Positions 51,569 to 61,900 are shown, counted from the stretch's first letter. The stretch is 64,000 bases of DNA from OFTM382 sp964448185 (GCA_964448185.1 CAYUVO010000001.1:13210-77209), one strand, 5' to 3'. Notes: generated by a model from the letters alone, not told the origin. Program-made: numbers and translations.

Positions 51569-52170
51569 AGACCCGCGCTCTCGGCGAGCTGTCTCGCGGC
51601 GAAGTACGCAGCGGTCCCGCCCAGCAAAAACTCCATCCCCATCGCCATCAGCACCAAGCCCATGAACCGGGTGAAGATCCGCTGCACCTCGATCGAGAGG
51701 TACTTGCCCACAGCGAGAATCGCAAACAAACACACGCCGGTGACCAACACGCCAAACATAATCGCAACCAGCGCGGTCCACGGAATCGAAAACCCCGACT
51801 GGCTCACCGAGAGCGTGATGACCGTGGTGATCGTCCCCGGTCCCGCGACGACCGGCATCGCGAACGGCACGAGCAGGTTCTCGCGGATCTCTTTCTCGTC
51901 GGCCAGCCGTTCATGCTCGGCGGACTTGGCCCCGCGGAGCATCTGATAGCCCATCACTCCGATCACCACGCCGCCCGCAGCACGGAAGGCGTCGATCGAG
52001 ATCCCAAACAGGTTGAGCACAGCGTGTCCCGCGAACGCGGTCCCGATGAGCAGAGCTGCGATGAACCCGCACACGAGCAGAGCGGCTGAGCGCTGACGAT
52101 TGCGCGGCAACGGCGAGACCATGTTCTGAAAGATCGGAGCGGTCCCGATCGGGTTCATGATCGCGATCAT
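51565..52170 (-). CDS. MarC-family membrane protein with a damaged 5' end
   Basis: A UPF0056/MarC integral membrane protein with six helices, the NPIGTAPIF motif near the start and LLVPFAMPVVAGPGTITTVI in the middle. Family members begin about 20 residues before NPIG. Those residues are encoded here in frame up to 52209 (reading LTLHTDFLHAAIAM) but no start codon precedes them, and a TGA lies just upstream. An ATG at 52216 followed by five Gs would give the expected MGLTLHTDFL if one G were missing, so a frameshift in this homopolymer, real or a sequencing error, is likely. The ATG at 52170 gives a truncated N-terminus. Right next to the end of the DUF4143 gene. Confidence 0.8.
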   Translation of the reverse strand: MIAIMNPIGTAPIFQNMVSPLPRNRQRSAALLVCGFIAALLIGTAFAGHAVLNLFGISIDAFRAAGGVVIGVMGYQMLRGAKSAEHERLADEKEIRENLLVPFAMPVVAGPGTITTVITLSVSQSGFSIPWTALVAIMFGVLVTGVCLFAILAVGKYLSIEVQRIFTRFMGLVLMAMGMEFLLGGTAAYFAARQLAESAGL

Positions 52171-52222
52171 CGCGATAGCAGCATGGAGGAAGTCGGTGTG
52201 CAGAGTGAGCCCCCATCAAATG

Positions 52223-53713
52223 TCATGAATCACTTAACCCAAGTTCGTCTTGAATATGTCTTTCTGCCAAAGATCCTGCCATACGCACAAGACTCTCGAT
52301 CGATATCGTGCCGATTCCATTGGCCGTTTTTTGAGCGTTCACAAACTCTACTTCCGGAGCGACGAGATACGCACCACCGGAAAATCGAGGATATCGATGA
52401 AGAAAAGCATACAACCCTTTGCGATGATGGCCACGCTTCGACGCGATCTCAAAAACCATCGGGGCACGATCGTCGTCGTACACAAGATCAACCTCATCAT
52501 TCCCGTCTCTCCAATGGTAGAGCCGCGTTTGATGCATCTGGGCGAGTACGCGTAAATGACCCGCAACCAGATTCTCTCTCAACAACCCCATCTCGGTGGA
52601 ATCCCGCAACGGAGCCTCGCCGCGGTGCAAAGCAGCATTCCGAACCGCACCATCGACAAAGTATAACTTTCTTCCCCGTTTCTGCTTCGACCGCTCCGAG
52701 CCAGAGTAGTTCTGGAGTGTGAACACCAGAAATGCTCGTTCCAAGTATGCGATGTACTTCTCAATGGTGGGAGCCGTCATCTCAAGATCGCTGCTCAAGT
52801 TTTTGGGCGACAGAAGACATGCGGCTTGTTCCGCCAACACATACAGCAACCGCTCGAGAAGCATCGGACGATCCACCCCGTAGGCCTGTGGGATGTCTTT
52901 ATAAACTGCTCGTTCAACTGCGTCTGCTCGAAGAGTTCGTTGTGATTCAATTATACGAGATCTTTCGTCACCGGTTGAATGCTGCGAACGAATCAGGAGC
53001 TCCGGAAATCCTCCCGTCAGCAGATAACGGCGTAGATGCTCGGGCGATTCAGCTTCTAAACTACCCCCCTGCATTTCGACCGTGGCACGGAGTGTTTCGT
53101 TTGCTCGATCTCTCCTTTGGCCATCAATGAGTTCTAAATACTCTGTGTAGAGATATGGTGGTAGATACCGCTCATCCCAACGACCGATCCCGCTTTCCGC
53201 GTGACGGTCTCGCAACATCGCAGCAGAACTGGAAGAAGCAGCGATCCTCACTGGATAAGCCTCGTCATAGAACGTCTTGAGCCAAAGATCCCAGTCCTTG
53301 GCGTAGGTAAGCTCATCAAGAAATACAAAAATTGGCCGATCGAGCGATGCTGATCGATGGTCGATAAAACTCTGGACTAAAGCACCCATCTCGTAACGCA
53401 TCAGCAACGGATGGTCTAACCGAAGCCACAGAATCTGATTTTGATCAACACCCGATTGAAGAAGATGGCGCACCGTCTGATAGAGCGCTGTTGTCTTTCC
53501 AACCCGACGTGGCCCGATAATGACTTGAAACCGACGATGACTCTCGCTCAATAATACTTTGTATAGTCCTGCACCAATAGCTCGCTCACGTGGTGGGGCG
53601 AGCACTTCGGGAACCATGCCATCACGCCACCACGGATTTTGGTCCGATACGGCTGTTTGATAATCTACAGCACTTGGTTTCCACCCCTGCCCTTGATCGC
53701 TTTGAGTAGCCAT
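52223..53713 (-). CDS. AAA ATPase with DUF4143 and nuclease-like C-terminus
   Basis: A 496-residue protein. The P-loop is GPRRVGKT (residues 67-74) and Walker B is IFVFLDELTYAKDW (near residue 128). The central DUF4143 region has DMPQAYG-like KDIPQAYGVDRPML and LERLLYVLAEQAA, and a winged-helix-like segment. The C-terminal EVDLVYDDDRAPMVFEIASK resembles the PD-(D/E)xK nuclease core. This family is widespread among mobile genes and of unknown role; defence, stress or regulation have been proposed. Base composition is AT-shifted from neighbours, suggesting acquisition. Its promoter appears leaderless and carries an inverted repeat. Confidence 0.87.
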   Translation of the reverse strand: MATQSDQGQGWKPSAVDYQTAVSDQNPWWRDGMVPEVLAPPRERAIGAGLYKVLLSESHRRFQVIIGPRRVGKTTALYQTVRHLLQSGVDQNQILWLRLDHPLLMRYEMGALVQSFIDHRSASLDRPIFVFLDELTYAKDWDLWLKTFYDEAYPVRIAASSSSAAMLRDRHAESGIGRWDERYLPPYLYTEYLELIDGQRRDRANETLRATVEMQGGSLEAESPEHLRRYLLTGGFPELLIRSQHSTGDERSRIIESQRTLRADAVERAVYKDIPQAYGVDRPMLLERLLYVLAEQAACLLSPKNLSSDLEMTAPTIEKYIAYLERAFLVFTLQNYSGSERSKQKRGRKLYFVDGAVRNAALHRGEAPLRDSTEMGLLRENLVAGHLRVLAQMHQTRLYHWRDGNDEVDLVYDDDRAPMVFEIASKRGHHRKGLYAFLHRYPRFSGGAYLVAPEVEFVNAQKTANGIGTISIESLVRMAGSLAERHIQDELGLSDS

Positions 53714-53719
53714 ATGCCA

Positions 53720-53747
53720 AGCATAGCAATTATGTCTAAATTGTCAA
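53720..53747 (-). promoter_or_regulatory. Sigma-70-type promoter of the DUF4143 ATPase gene
   Basis: On the minus strand TTGACA (53742-53747), a perfect -35, is followed after 16 nt by TATGCT (53720-53725), four of six -10 matches. Six bases separate the -10 box from the A of the ATG (53713), so transcription would begin at the start codon and give a leaderless mRNA. No Shine-Dalgarno is present, which agrees with that reading. Confidence 0.7.
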
Positions 53748-53771
53748 TAAGCATACCGTGGATATGCTTAT
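53747..53771. promoter_or_regulatory. Inverted repeat abutting the -35 box
   Basis: ATAAGCATA (53747-53755) and TATGCTTAT (53763-53771) are perfect 9-bp inverted arms around 7 bp. The repeat touches the -35 box of the ATPase promoter, so it is a candidate operator. The lipA stop is 32 bp away, and there is no T-run for a terminator. Confidence 0.6.
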
Positions 53772-53802
53772 CATGCGAACAAAGAATTTACGGGTGTCAA
53801 CA

Positions 53803-54924
53803 CTATTCTTGTTCCGCTCTCTTCGAGAGAATATCCGTCAGCACGTCTGCCTGGTGGTCAGCGTGGTAGCTGCTCCGCACCAGCGGACCGCTCTCGACCA
53901 CCTTAAAGCCCCTTTGGAGCCCCTCTACGCGGAAAATATCGAACTGCTCGGGCGTCACCCAGCGGTCGATCGGCAGGTGGTTGCGAGTCGGCTGAAGGTA
54001 TTGCCCGATCGTCAGCACGTCGCAAGTCTGGGGGGCGGGGGGGGGGGGGNNNNNNNNNNCCGCCCCCCCCGCTCGACTGCCCGCCTGCACCTCATCAAGA
54101 AGCTCTAAGACCTCTGAATCCTTCTCGCCAATCCCGACCATGATGCCCGTCTTGGCGACCTGCCCCTGCTCTTTGACCCGTCGCAACAGCTCGATCGAGC
54201 GGTCATACTTGGCACTCGGACGAACCGCCGGGTACATCCGTCGCACACACTCGATGTTGTGGTTGATGATGTGGGGCCGGGCATCGAGCACCATCTGCAG
54301 AGCATCCCAGTTGCCCTCGAAGTCAGGAATCAAGACCTCGACCGACATCTGCGGGCACGCTTCTTTGGTCCTGATGATCGTCTCCGCCCAGATCCCAGCC
54401 CCGCCATCGGGAAGCTCGTCGCGGTCCACGCTGGTAATCACGACGTGCTTGAGCCCCATCAACGCCAGACTTTCAGCGACCCGGCGGGGCTCGTCCTTGT
54501 CGACGGGCTCTGGCCGACCGGTTTTGACGTTGCAGAAGCCACACGCCCGGGTGCAGGTGTCGCCCAGGATCATGATCGTGGCCACGCCCCGGTCCCAGCA
54601 CTCGCCCATGTTCGGACAGCCCGCCTCCTGGCAGACCGTGTTGAGACGGTGTTCGGTGAGCAGGTCGCGGAGCTTGGAATAGCCGGGTCCGCCGGGAGCC
54701 TTGGCCCTGAGCCACTTGGGTTTCTTCTTCTGGGCTAAGTGTTCGGGAGCTTCGTCTGCGTTGTTGAGCACCATTCCTGAGAGATTGACCACGCCCGATT
54801 CGATGCGTCGCATGGGGTCGCCGCCCGCGGGACGTGGATGGCGAGCGATGGTGCGTTCGAGGGCTCGCTTGGAGGCTTGGCCTTTAGAAGCTGCCGAAGA
54901 GGGTGCGGGCTCGGGCGTGTTCAT
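53803..54924 (-). CDS. lipA: Lipoyl synthase, with a G/C-run insertion and gap
   Basis: Radical-SAM enzyme that inserts sulfur into protein-bound octanoate. Both iron-sulfur sites are intact: CQEAGCPNMGEC for the auxiliary cluster and TRACGFC for the SAM cluster, and VRSSYHADHQ at the end. DVLTIGQYLQPTRNHLPIDR is normal, but before it, between LLDEVQ and CDVLTIG, the gene carries extra glycine and proline codons either side of an N-gap (54050..54059). Family members have only a few residues there. The first 65 residues are a polar extension. No lipB nearby. The identification is certain; the insertion may be an assembly fault. Confidence 0.93.
   Translation of the reverse strand: MNTPEPAPSSAASKGQASKRALERTIARHPRPAGGDPMRRIESGVVNLSGMVLNNADEAPEHLAQKKKPKWLRAKAPGGPGYSKLRDLLTEHRLNTVCQEAGCPNMGECWDRGVATIMILGDTCTRACGFCNVKTGRPEPVDKDEPRRVAESLALMGLKHVVITSVDRDELPDGGAGIWAETIIRTKEACPQMSVEVLIPDFEGNWDALQMVLDARPHIINHNIECVRRMYPAVRPSAKYDRSIELLRRVKEQGQVAKTGIMVGIGEKDSEVLELLDEVQAGSRAGGAXXXXPPPPAPQTCDVLTIGQYLQPTRNHLPIDRWVTPEQFDIFRVEGLQRGFKVVESGPLVRSSYHADHQADVLTDILSKRAEQE
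54050..54059. other. Assembly gap (10 N) flanked by G and C runs
   Basis: A G-run (roughly 54030..54049) precedes and a C-run (54060..54070) follows the ten Ns, forming a near-palindrome. Such structures break sequencing and assembly; the true sequence is unknown. Confidence 0.98.
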
Positions 54925-55271
54925 GCTCCGATCTTAGCCCGCGACCAGCCCTTCCTATTGACCATCGAGTCTGGGTTGCCGGGAGCAGGCGAGCCCAGAA
55001 TCGCGCAGATGTTGCGCAAATGCCTCTGTGTTCGGATTCACCGGCAGAAACCTTCAACCCGGTCGTGTTCTCGGTCGATCCTTCTGGTGCGAACCTTTGG
55101 TGGTTGAGAAGCGTTTGACACATGGTTGTCGGGTGCTAACTTTCCTCATCCCGCTCTCGGCGAGCATGCGGGCATTCCGCGCGCAGACAACCACGGTGCA
55201 GACCGCGAAACAGACTTTCGGGGCCGATTTTGGGCCCATTCCAGGCGATTCACGGCGAAGGAGCCTCACAG
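54925..55271. promoter_or_regulatory. Divergent intergenic region with a candidate promoter for the exopolysaccharide operon
   Basis: About 350 bp between divergent lipA and the Wza-like gene. TTGACA (55115-55120) followed after 16 nt by TAACTT (55137-55142, three of six -10 matches) is a possible plus-strand promoter. AAGGAG (55258-55263) is the ribosome site of the Wza-like gene. No gene or other structure was found in the rest. Confidence 0.45.
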
Positions 55272-56834
55272 GTGATTCCAACCACGACCAAAAGGCTCGC
55301 CCGATCGAGCGCCACTTCGCGACCTTCGAGCCGCGCTGCTCGCTGCTCCTTGGCAGTCGCAGCCTTGTCCGCCGGATTTTTTACCACCGGCTGCGAAGTT
55401 GACAGCTACTTCGATCCCTCAGTCGTGGGCCGATGGGAACACACCGCCACGGTCACACCCATCCTCGAACGCCTCAGCGCGATCGAAGATCTGGGCGACG
55501 GCTTTGTGGAGTATTCCGAGGTGTCCGCTGAGGATCTCATCCCCGAAGCCTCGGCGTACCGCATCGGATCCGGTGACCTCCTCGAAGTCACCATCGAAGG
55601 GTTCATCAGCCAAGGACTCCGTGAGCAGTACGGAGTCCGTGTTGATTCACAGGGCGGGATCGAAATCCCCCAGCTCCCGATCATCAAGGTCCTGGGGCTG
55701 ACTTCGGGACAGACCAGCGAACGCATCGCGCTGGCCATCGAACAGGCGGATATCGCACGCGATCCGTTGGTGCAGATCCGGGTCGCAGAACAGCGTCAAC
55801 TCGCGTACACCGTGTTTGGCTCGGTCTCGGCGCCGGGCCCGTACATCCTGCCCCAGCCTGACTTTCGGCTGCTCGAAGCGCTGACCACCGCGGGTGGGTT
55901 CAACGAAAGCGCCAAGTACATCTATGTGATCCGTCAGGTGCCCCTGAGCGTGCCCGAGAGCAACAACTCGCTCAACCCGGCACAAGTTCCACTGATCCCG
56001 AACTCGCCTGATGGCCAGCAGCCGGGCGATGAAAGCTTTCTGGATCTGATTAACGACCTCACAGGCGTCGAAGGAGCCTCGCCCACGCCATCGGCCATGA
56101 GATCCACGAACTCCATGCGTCGGCGGTCCGATCCCCCGTCCCCCCCCATCAACCTCATGCCCCAAGACGCGCCCGATCCGATCGTGGATCTGGTGGATTC
56201 TCGCAGCAGGCCCGTGTCGTCACAAGCAGCGACCCCGCTCGATGCGCCCACCCGCTGGGTGTTCCTCGACGGCCAATGGGTTCAGATCGCCAATGCGATG
56301 GGCGACGGGCCTGACGACGCGCTCGGTGCCGAGGCACTCGTGACCCAGCGCGTGATCCGGGTGCCGATCGAATCACTGGTCAGCGGCGACGCCCGCTACA
56401 ACATCGTGGTCCGCGCGGGTGATCTCATCCGTGTCCCCGTGCCGCCCACCGGCAACGTCTATATCGCGGGTCAGGTCAACCGCCCTGGGGTGTATGCCCT
56501 GCCCGCACAAGGTTCGTTCACGCTGACTCGTGCGATCACTGCAGCTGGCGGCTATGCCCCGACCGCGATCCCCGAGCGGGTGGATATCACCCGGATGGTG
56601 GGCACCGAGCGTCAGGCGACTATGCGGCTCAACGCCCGGGCGATCACCGAGGGCACCCAGCCAGACGTGATGCTCAAGCCCGACGACCATATCAACGTGG
56701 GCACGAACTTTTGGGCCCTACCCCTGGCTGTTGTACGCAATGGTTTACGGGCCTCGTATGGCTTTGGGTTCCTGATCGACCGGAACTTTGGGAATGACAT
56801 CTTCGAGGCCCCGCCGTCGAATGTCAGCAGGTAA
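55272..56834 (+). CDS. Wza-type polysaccharide export lipoprotein
   Basis: About 520 residues. A lipoprotein signal with lipobox (AALSAGFFTTGC) directs it to the outer membrane. A Poly_export domain covers about residues 95-180 (YRIGSGDLLEVTIEG, the family start), followed by an SLBB/beta-grasp domain (VFGSVSAPGPYILPQPDFRL). A long Pro/Ser-rich linker with low-complexity sequence (residues 240-340) leads to a second SLBB domain near residues 430-490 (VYIAGQVNRPGVYALP). GTG at 55272 has AAGGAG at 8 nt; the longer frame from 55230 lacks one. First gene of the exosortase/export operon. Confidence 0.9.
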   Translation: MIPTTTKRLARSSATSRPSSRAARCSLAVAALSAGFFTTGCEVDSYFDPSVVGRWEHTATVTPILERLSAIEDLGDGFVEYSEVSAEDLIPEASAYRIGSGDLLEVTIEGFISQGLREQYGVRVDSQGGIEIPQLPIIKVLGLTSGQTSERIALAIEQADIARDPLVQIRVAEQRQLAYTVFGSVSAPGPYILPQPDFRLLEALTTAGGFNESAKYIYVIRQVPLSVPESNNSLNPAQVPLIPNSPDGQQPGDESFLDLINDLTGVEGASPTPSAMRSTNSMRRRSDPPSPPINLMPQDAPDPIVDLVDSRSRPVSSQAATPLDAPTRWVFLDGQWVQIANAMGDGPDDALGAEALVTQRVIRVPIESLVSGDARYNIVVRAGDLIRVPVPPTGNVYIAGQVNRPGVYALPAQGSFTLTRAITAAGGYAPTAIPERVDITRMVGTERQATMRLNARAITEGTQPDVMLKPDDHINVGTNFWALPLAVVRNGLRASYGFGFLIDRNFGNDIFEAPPSNVSR

Positions 56835-57033
56835 TCGGATCAAATGAATCAGCTCGCCCGTCGAGCGACCTTACAAGCAGACTGCTGAGAACGAAGAGAA
56901 GTGGTGCTCGCGAGAGCATCGGTGAGTGCTTGACGCTGGGGAAGGCCCGTTTGCCGGTCCCTCTAGGTCCTCCGCGAACCTCGCGGGTGACTGGGCGTAG
57001 GGATGAGTCAAGCCTTTTGAGTGGAAACCGTTC

Positions 57034-58044
57034 GTGGAACCAATGACCCCGTCTAGCCCCCCACCATCCTCTGATGCCGGTTTGTCCGCTGGTTCCGCAA
57101 GTGCTGCTGGTACTTCGGACGCGGGTGTGCGCACGGTGGCTCAGGTCTTCGCGAGCCCGCTGGGGCTTGTCGGAGCGGCGATTGGGATACTCGGGTTCGG
57201 GCTCTACTTCTGGACTTGGTTCTATCGTCAGCACCTGTTCAGTTCCGAGTATCTGGAGGACTGGGGCCATGCGTATGTGATCCCGCTGATTACGGGGTAC
57301 ATGCTGTGGATGGAACGCGAGCGGCTCAAGGGTTTGCCCGTGCGACCCTTTGTGGCGGGGGTACCCGCGATCGTGCTGGGCATGGTCGGGTTCTTGTTCT
57401 TTACGCTCAATATCTCGAACCACATGCTCCAGGGCGCGTGCATGCTGCTGGCTCTCTACGGCGTGGTGCTCACCGCGTTCGGCCCGGCGATGAGTCGTGC
57501 CACCTTCCTCCCGATCGCGTTTCTGGCATTCGGGATCACCATCTCCGCGCGGATCATGACCGCGATGACGTTCCCGTTGCAGATCCTTGCGTCCAAGGGC
57601 GCATGGGTGATGCTCGGGCTGACGCTCACGCCGTTCGGCTACACGATCGAGATCGATGGCAACATGCTGGAGATCTTTGACAGCTCGGGTCTCATGGTCG
57701 CACCGCTCAACGTCGCTGAGGCGTGCAGCGGGATGCGGATGCTCATCGCGTTCTTCGCGCTCGCGGGCGCGGTGTCGCTCTTGAGCATGAAGCTCTGGTG
57801 GCAGCGGATCCTGCTGATGATGCTCGCAGCACCCGTCGCGTTGCTCATGAACATTGTTCGCGTTGCGGTGCTGGGCATCCTGACCCTGATTGACCCCGCG
57901 CTTGCTGCAGGCGATGCGCACACGCTGATCGGCACGATCCTGTTGGTGCCCTCGCTCGGGCTGTTCTTGGGCGTGCGATGGGCCTTGCAGAAGGTGGTTT
58001 CTGAGACTCCCGATGCTGCCACGGCCAAAGGGGCTACGTCATGA
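57034..58044 (+). CDS. Exosortase
   Basis: A 336-residue multi-pass membrane cysteine transpeptidase. About eight helices. The catalytic set is visible: Cys231 in AEACSGMRML, Arg276 in NIVRVAVLG and His296 in GDAHTLIG. Exosortases cut PEP-CTERM-type C-terminal signals and link surface proteins to the envelope. The first 35 residues are a Ser/Pro/Ala-rich extension. Downstream, the EpsI-like gene overlaps it by 4 bp. No substrate with a clear PEP-CTERM tail was found in the window. The 200 bp upstream hold no other feature. Confidence 0.92.
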   Translation: MEPMTPSSPPPSSDAGLSAGSASAAGTSDAGVRTVAQVFASPLGLVGAAIGILGFGLYFWTWFYRQHLFSSEYLEDWGHAYVIPLITGYMLWMERERLKGLPVRPFVAGVPAIVLGMVGFLFFTLNISNHMLQGACMLLALYGVVLTAFGPAMSRATFLPIAFLAFGITISARIMTAMTFPLQILASKGAWVMLGLTLTPFGYTIEIDGNMLEIFDSSGLMVAPLNVAEACSGMRMLIAFFALAGAVSLLSMKLWWQRILLMMLAAPVALLMNIVRVAVLGILTLIDPALAAGDAHTLIGTILLVPSLGLFLGVRWALQKVVSETPDAATAKGATS

Positions 58045-58940
58045 GACACAACAGCCAATCCACGATCAACAGGCGGGGATACGCGGGCGTCGGCGTGGCA
58101 CTCGTACTCGCGGTGCTCGGGGTGATGCTCGCGGGTTCTGCGTATGCGTTCAAAGTGACGATGGAAGCCCAAGGGGTCAGGCTACAGAAGAAGCCGATTT
58201 ATCCTGCGGACCGTCGGACGCTGGGCTCGTTGCCGTTGGAAACCAAGAGCTGGAAACGCATTGGCACCGATCGCATCGAGAGCAAAGAGATCGAAGAAGT
58301 CCTGGGCACGACGAACTACATTTCTCGAAACTATATCGAGAAGGATCCGCCGCATGGACAATCGCCGCAGGTGCTCAACTTCCACGCCGCGTATTACACG
58401 GGCATGATCGACACGGTGCCCCATGTCCCCGAGGTGTGCTTTGTGGGTGCGGGGATGCAAATGTCCAAGAGTTCCGAGACCATTCGGTTGCCGTTGGACA
58501 CCGAGCGTTGGACGCGTGATATCGATGTGCCCGCCGAGCTTGAGGGCGAGTGGTACCGGACCCGCACGAGCGACGGTGCTCGTCGAGTCAGGCTGCCGTT
58601 GCGGCCCCACAAGATCGAGATGCGTGTGAGCCAGTTCCAGCGCCCCGGCGGCAATGTGCAGCGGGCGGGCTACTTCTTTGTCGCCAACGGCGACTGGGTC
58701 GCACACGCTCACGGCGTGCGTCTGCTCTCGTTCCGTCTGCAAGAAGAATATGCGTATTACATGAAAGTGCAGTTCTCGTCGACCAGCTTCGAGAGCAACG
58801 AAGCGTTTGCAGAGGGTTCTGCCGCGTTGCTCGACGAGCTGTTCGGCGACCTGATGCTGTGCGTGCCCGACTGGGTAGATGTCAAAGCCGGGGTTCACCC
58901 GGATGTAATCAAAGACCGTGTTCAACCAGATGAATCGTGA
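58041..58940 (+). CDS. EpsI-type exosortase-associated protein
   Basis: A 299-residue protein with an N-terminal signal anchor (residues 15-37: VGVALVLAVLGVMLAGSAYA). The outer domain is DUF3485/EpsI-like, and PHVPEVCFVGAGM (residues 127-139, with Cys133) is the family signature. EpsI genes are almost always fused to, or next to, exosortases; here the ATGA overlap (58041..58044) couples them. Their exact job is unproven, but they are required for EPS in some species. It is about 70 residues longer than many EpsI proteins. Confidence 0.88.
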   Translation: MRHNSQSTINRRGYAGVGVALVLAVLGVMLAGSAYAFKVTMEAQGVRLQKKPIYPADRRTLGSLPLETKSWKRIGTDRIESKEIEEVLGTTNYISRNYIEKDPPHGQSPQVLNFHAAYYTGMIDTVPHVPEVCFVGAGMQMSKSSETIRLPLDTERWTRDIDVPAELEGEWYRTRTSDGARRVRLPLRPHKIEMRVSQFQRPGGNVQRAGYFFVANGDWVAHAHGVRLLSFRLQEEYAYYMKVQFSSTSFESNEAFAEGSAALLDELFGDLMLCVPDWVDVKAGVHPDVIKDRVQPDES

Positions 58941-58970
58941 TCGGGACTTACTCCCTGCAAGGATCGGCGA

Positions 58971-61900
58971 ATGGCCAACCGCGTAAATATCAAGTTTGTT
59001 GTCATCCTCTCTGTGGTGCTGATCGTCATCAGCGGCGGGGTGGCGTTCCTCGCCATGCGAGTCCTGCAAAAATCGGCGGACGACCACATCCGGCTCGGTG
59101 ATACCGCCATGGAGGCGGGGGATTATCGGGTCGCGTCGAGCCACTACTCCAAGGCGGTCGCCAACGATCAGCTCAACAAGGTCTACCTGCACAAGTGGGT
59201 CGAGGCGCTCGAGCTGAGCGTGCCCGCCAATGAGCAACTGCTCAGCGACACGTTCTCGACCAAGCTCGTCCCGGCGTACAAACAGCTCGCCGACGCCGAT
59301 CCTAACGGCGTAGAAGATCAGCTCATCTTCCTCAATCTCCAGCTCAACCGGCTTCAGCGCAGCGGAGGCTATCGTGCCAATGCCTACGCGCTCCTGACCA
59401 CCGAACCGGCCAAGACGTACATCGAGCACCACGCCCGCACGCACCCGGACGACACTTCATGGTGGCCCCTTCGCAGGTTCAACACCATCGCGGTGAGCCT
59501 CGCTGCCACCTCGGGCACCGCTCCCAACCTCGAAGATGTCGAATCGGCGATCGCCGACGGCAAGGCTGCGCTCGTCGCCAACGCTGACGACGCACAGGCC
59601 GCGCAATCAACGTATGAGCTGATCGTTTACCGCTCGAACGAACTCACACGCCAACAGCTCCCGGGCGCTGTCGATGCGCGAGCCGAGATTGATTCGTTTG
59701 TAGCGGGCACGATCGACCGGACCACCGCCGGTTCCACCGCTCGGCTGGCTGCCGAGACCACGAGGTTGACCAGCCAGATGCGAGGTCTGCTCCGCGAACT
59801 CAAGGACACGATGACCTCCGACCAGGCGGCGATCGCGATGGGCCAACGCATCGGCGAGCTCGAACCGGCGATGACCGCGCTGTTCGACCGCGTCGATCAG
59901 ACCGAGATCGCCCCGGACAACATGCTCATCCGTCGGCTCATGAACGCCGAGCGTGGGATCGCCCCGCGTGAAGGGATGAAACGTTCGGCGGCAGTCATTG
60001 CCGCTGCTATTGAGCAACGCCCCGAAGACGTCGAGCTGCTCAAGCAGCGGGCCATTCTCGAAACTATGACAGGCGACGCGCACGCAGCGATCGTGACCTA
60101 TCGCGCCATCGGTGAGTTTCGTCCTAACGCCATCAACCTTGAGAGCGTGCTCCGAAAGCAGTACCGGATCGATTCGCTCTACAACCTCGCCGAGCTGCTC
60201 TACACACTCGCGGAGACCTCCGACGACGAGGCCGAACGTGCGGATCTCTTGAAGCAGGTCAACGAGGTGCGCGATCAGCTCGCCGAGCGTGTGGCGAGTG
60301 ATACGCCGTCGCTCCAGTTGATCGATGCGCGCATCGCGTTGACCGAGGGCAAGCTCGTCGAAGCCCAAGCCATGCTCGAACGGCTCAACCGTCAGACTCA
60401 GTACAGCTTTGAAGAAGGGCTCTGGCTCGCCGGGGCAAGTGCTGCCAAGAACCGCCAACCGGGTCTCGCCCGCACCCGGTTCCGTCAGCTCGTCGAGATA
60501 CAGCCCCGAGCCGTGAGGTATCGTCGGGCACTCGCCGAGATGGAGCAGGACGTGGGCAACTCGGCTGAAGCACTCGCTCAGCTGCGAGTCGCGTTGGAGA
60601 TCGATCCGACCAACCGTGACGTGCGCGATGATGTGAAGCGTCTCGAAACCGCGCAGGGTATCCGGGTCGCCGACGACCCGGTCGACGCGGCACTGATCGA
60701 AGCCAAACGGATCTCCGAGGGTTCGGGCAACAACATCGCCAATCCCAGGGGCGCGATCACCCGTCTCGAGAAAGCGATCGAAGATTTGGGGTCTGATTCA
60801 AGGCTCGTCTCGAACCTGACTCGTCAGTATGTGCTCAGCGGCCGCATCGAGGACGCCCAGCGTGTCGCCAAGGCCGGGCTTGAAGCGCACCCCGAAGACG
60901 CCGACATGCTTCTGCTGGTAGATGCGGTGGATTCGGGCGATCGTGCGCAGATCATCGAGTTCTTCCTTGATCAGATCGAGGGCGAGCCGGGTGCTGTGGC
61001 GGTTGCCAAGTGGCTCGCGCTGATGAAGCTCGGTGAAGCCGAGGCCGCCGAGAGAGCACTCGAAGCCGCCATTGAGCTCGCTCCTGACAACGCTGCGGTG
61101 CTCGAAGCGCGGATGGTCAATGCGATCAGAGCAGGTGATCTCGAACAGGGTGCCACGGTCGCAGCCCGTGCGGCGCAGTCCGATGCCGACGGCGCAGGGG
61201 GCGCGACGTTCCTGGCCCGCGTTCAACGCGCCCGCGGCGACACCCAAGAAGCCATCGCCACGCTCTCTGAGGCGAAGGATCGCTACCCGAATAACGCCGG
61301 GCTCTGGCGTCTGCTCGGGATGCTGTACGCCGCAAACAACCAGGCCACCGAGTCGCTCGCGGCCTACGACCGGGCGCTCGAAATCCGGCCCGACCTTGTT
61401 GAAGTCATCACCTCCAAAATCCGGATCTTGCTCGCGTTGGGCCAGACGCAGACCGCGCTGGAGTTCAAGCGTTCTAACGCGTCGATCGCTCGCACGGATG
61501 CGATCTTCGCTGAGCTGCATCTCCGTCTTGAAGGCGAGTACGGCGACGCGGGCTTGGCTCGCGAACAACGCCAGCAACTCGCCCAGCTCAACCCAAAGAA
61601 CCTGGGCAACCTTGCCCAGCTCGCGGGTCTGCTGATCCGTGACGGCCAGTTCGAGCAAGCTGGCGAGATCGTTGACACTCTCGAAAGCCAGGTCGACGAT
61701 CCCCGCACGCTTACCTCGTTGCGTGCGACGCTTCGGATTGAACAGGGCGACGTCGAGGGCGCACGGTCGATCTTTGCGCGTGAAATCGCGAGCCGAAATC
61801 CCGACGAACGCGCCGATGCTTATCTCCGGCTGTACACGTTCCTGAACGAACGAAGCCGACTCAATGAGGCCATCACCTCGCTGGTTCAGGCGTTGCCGTG

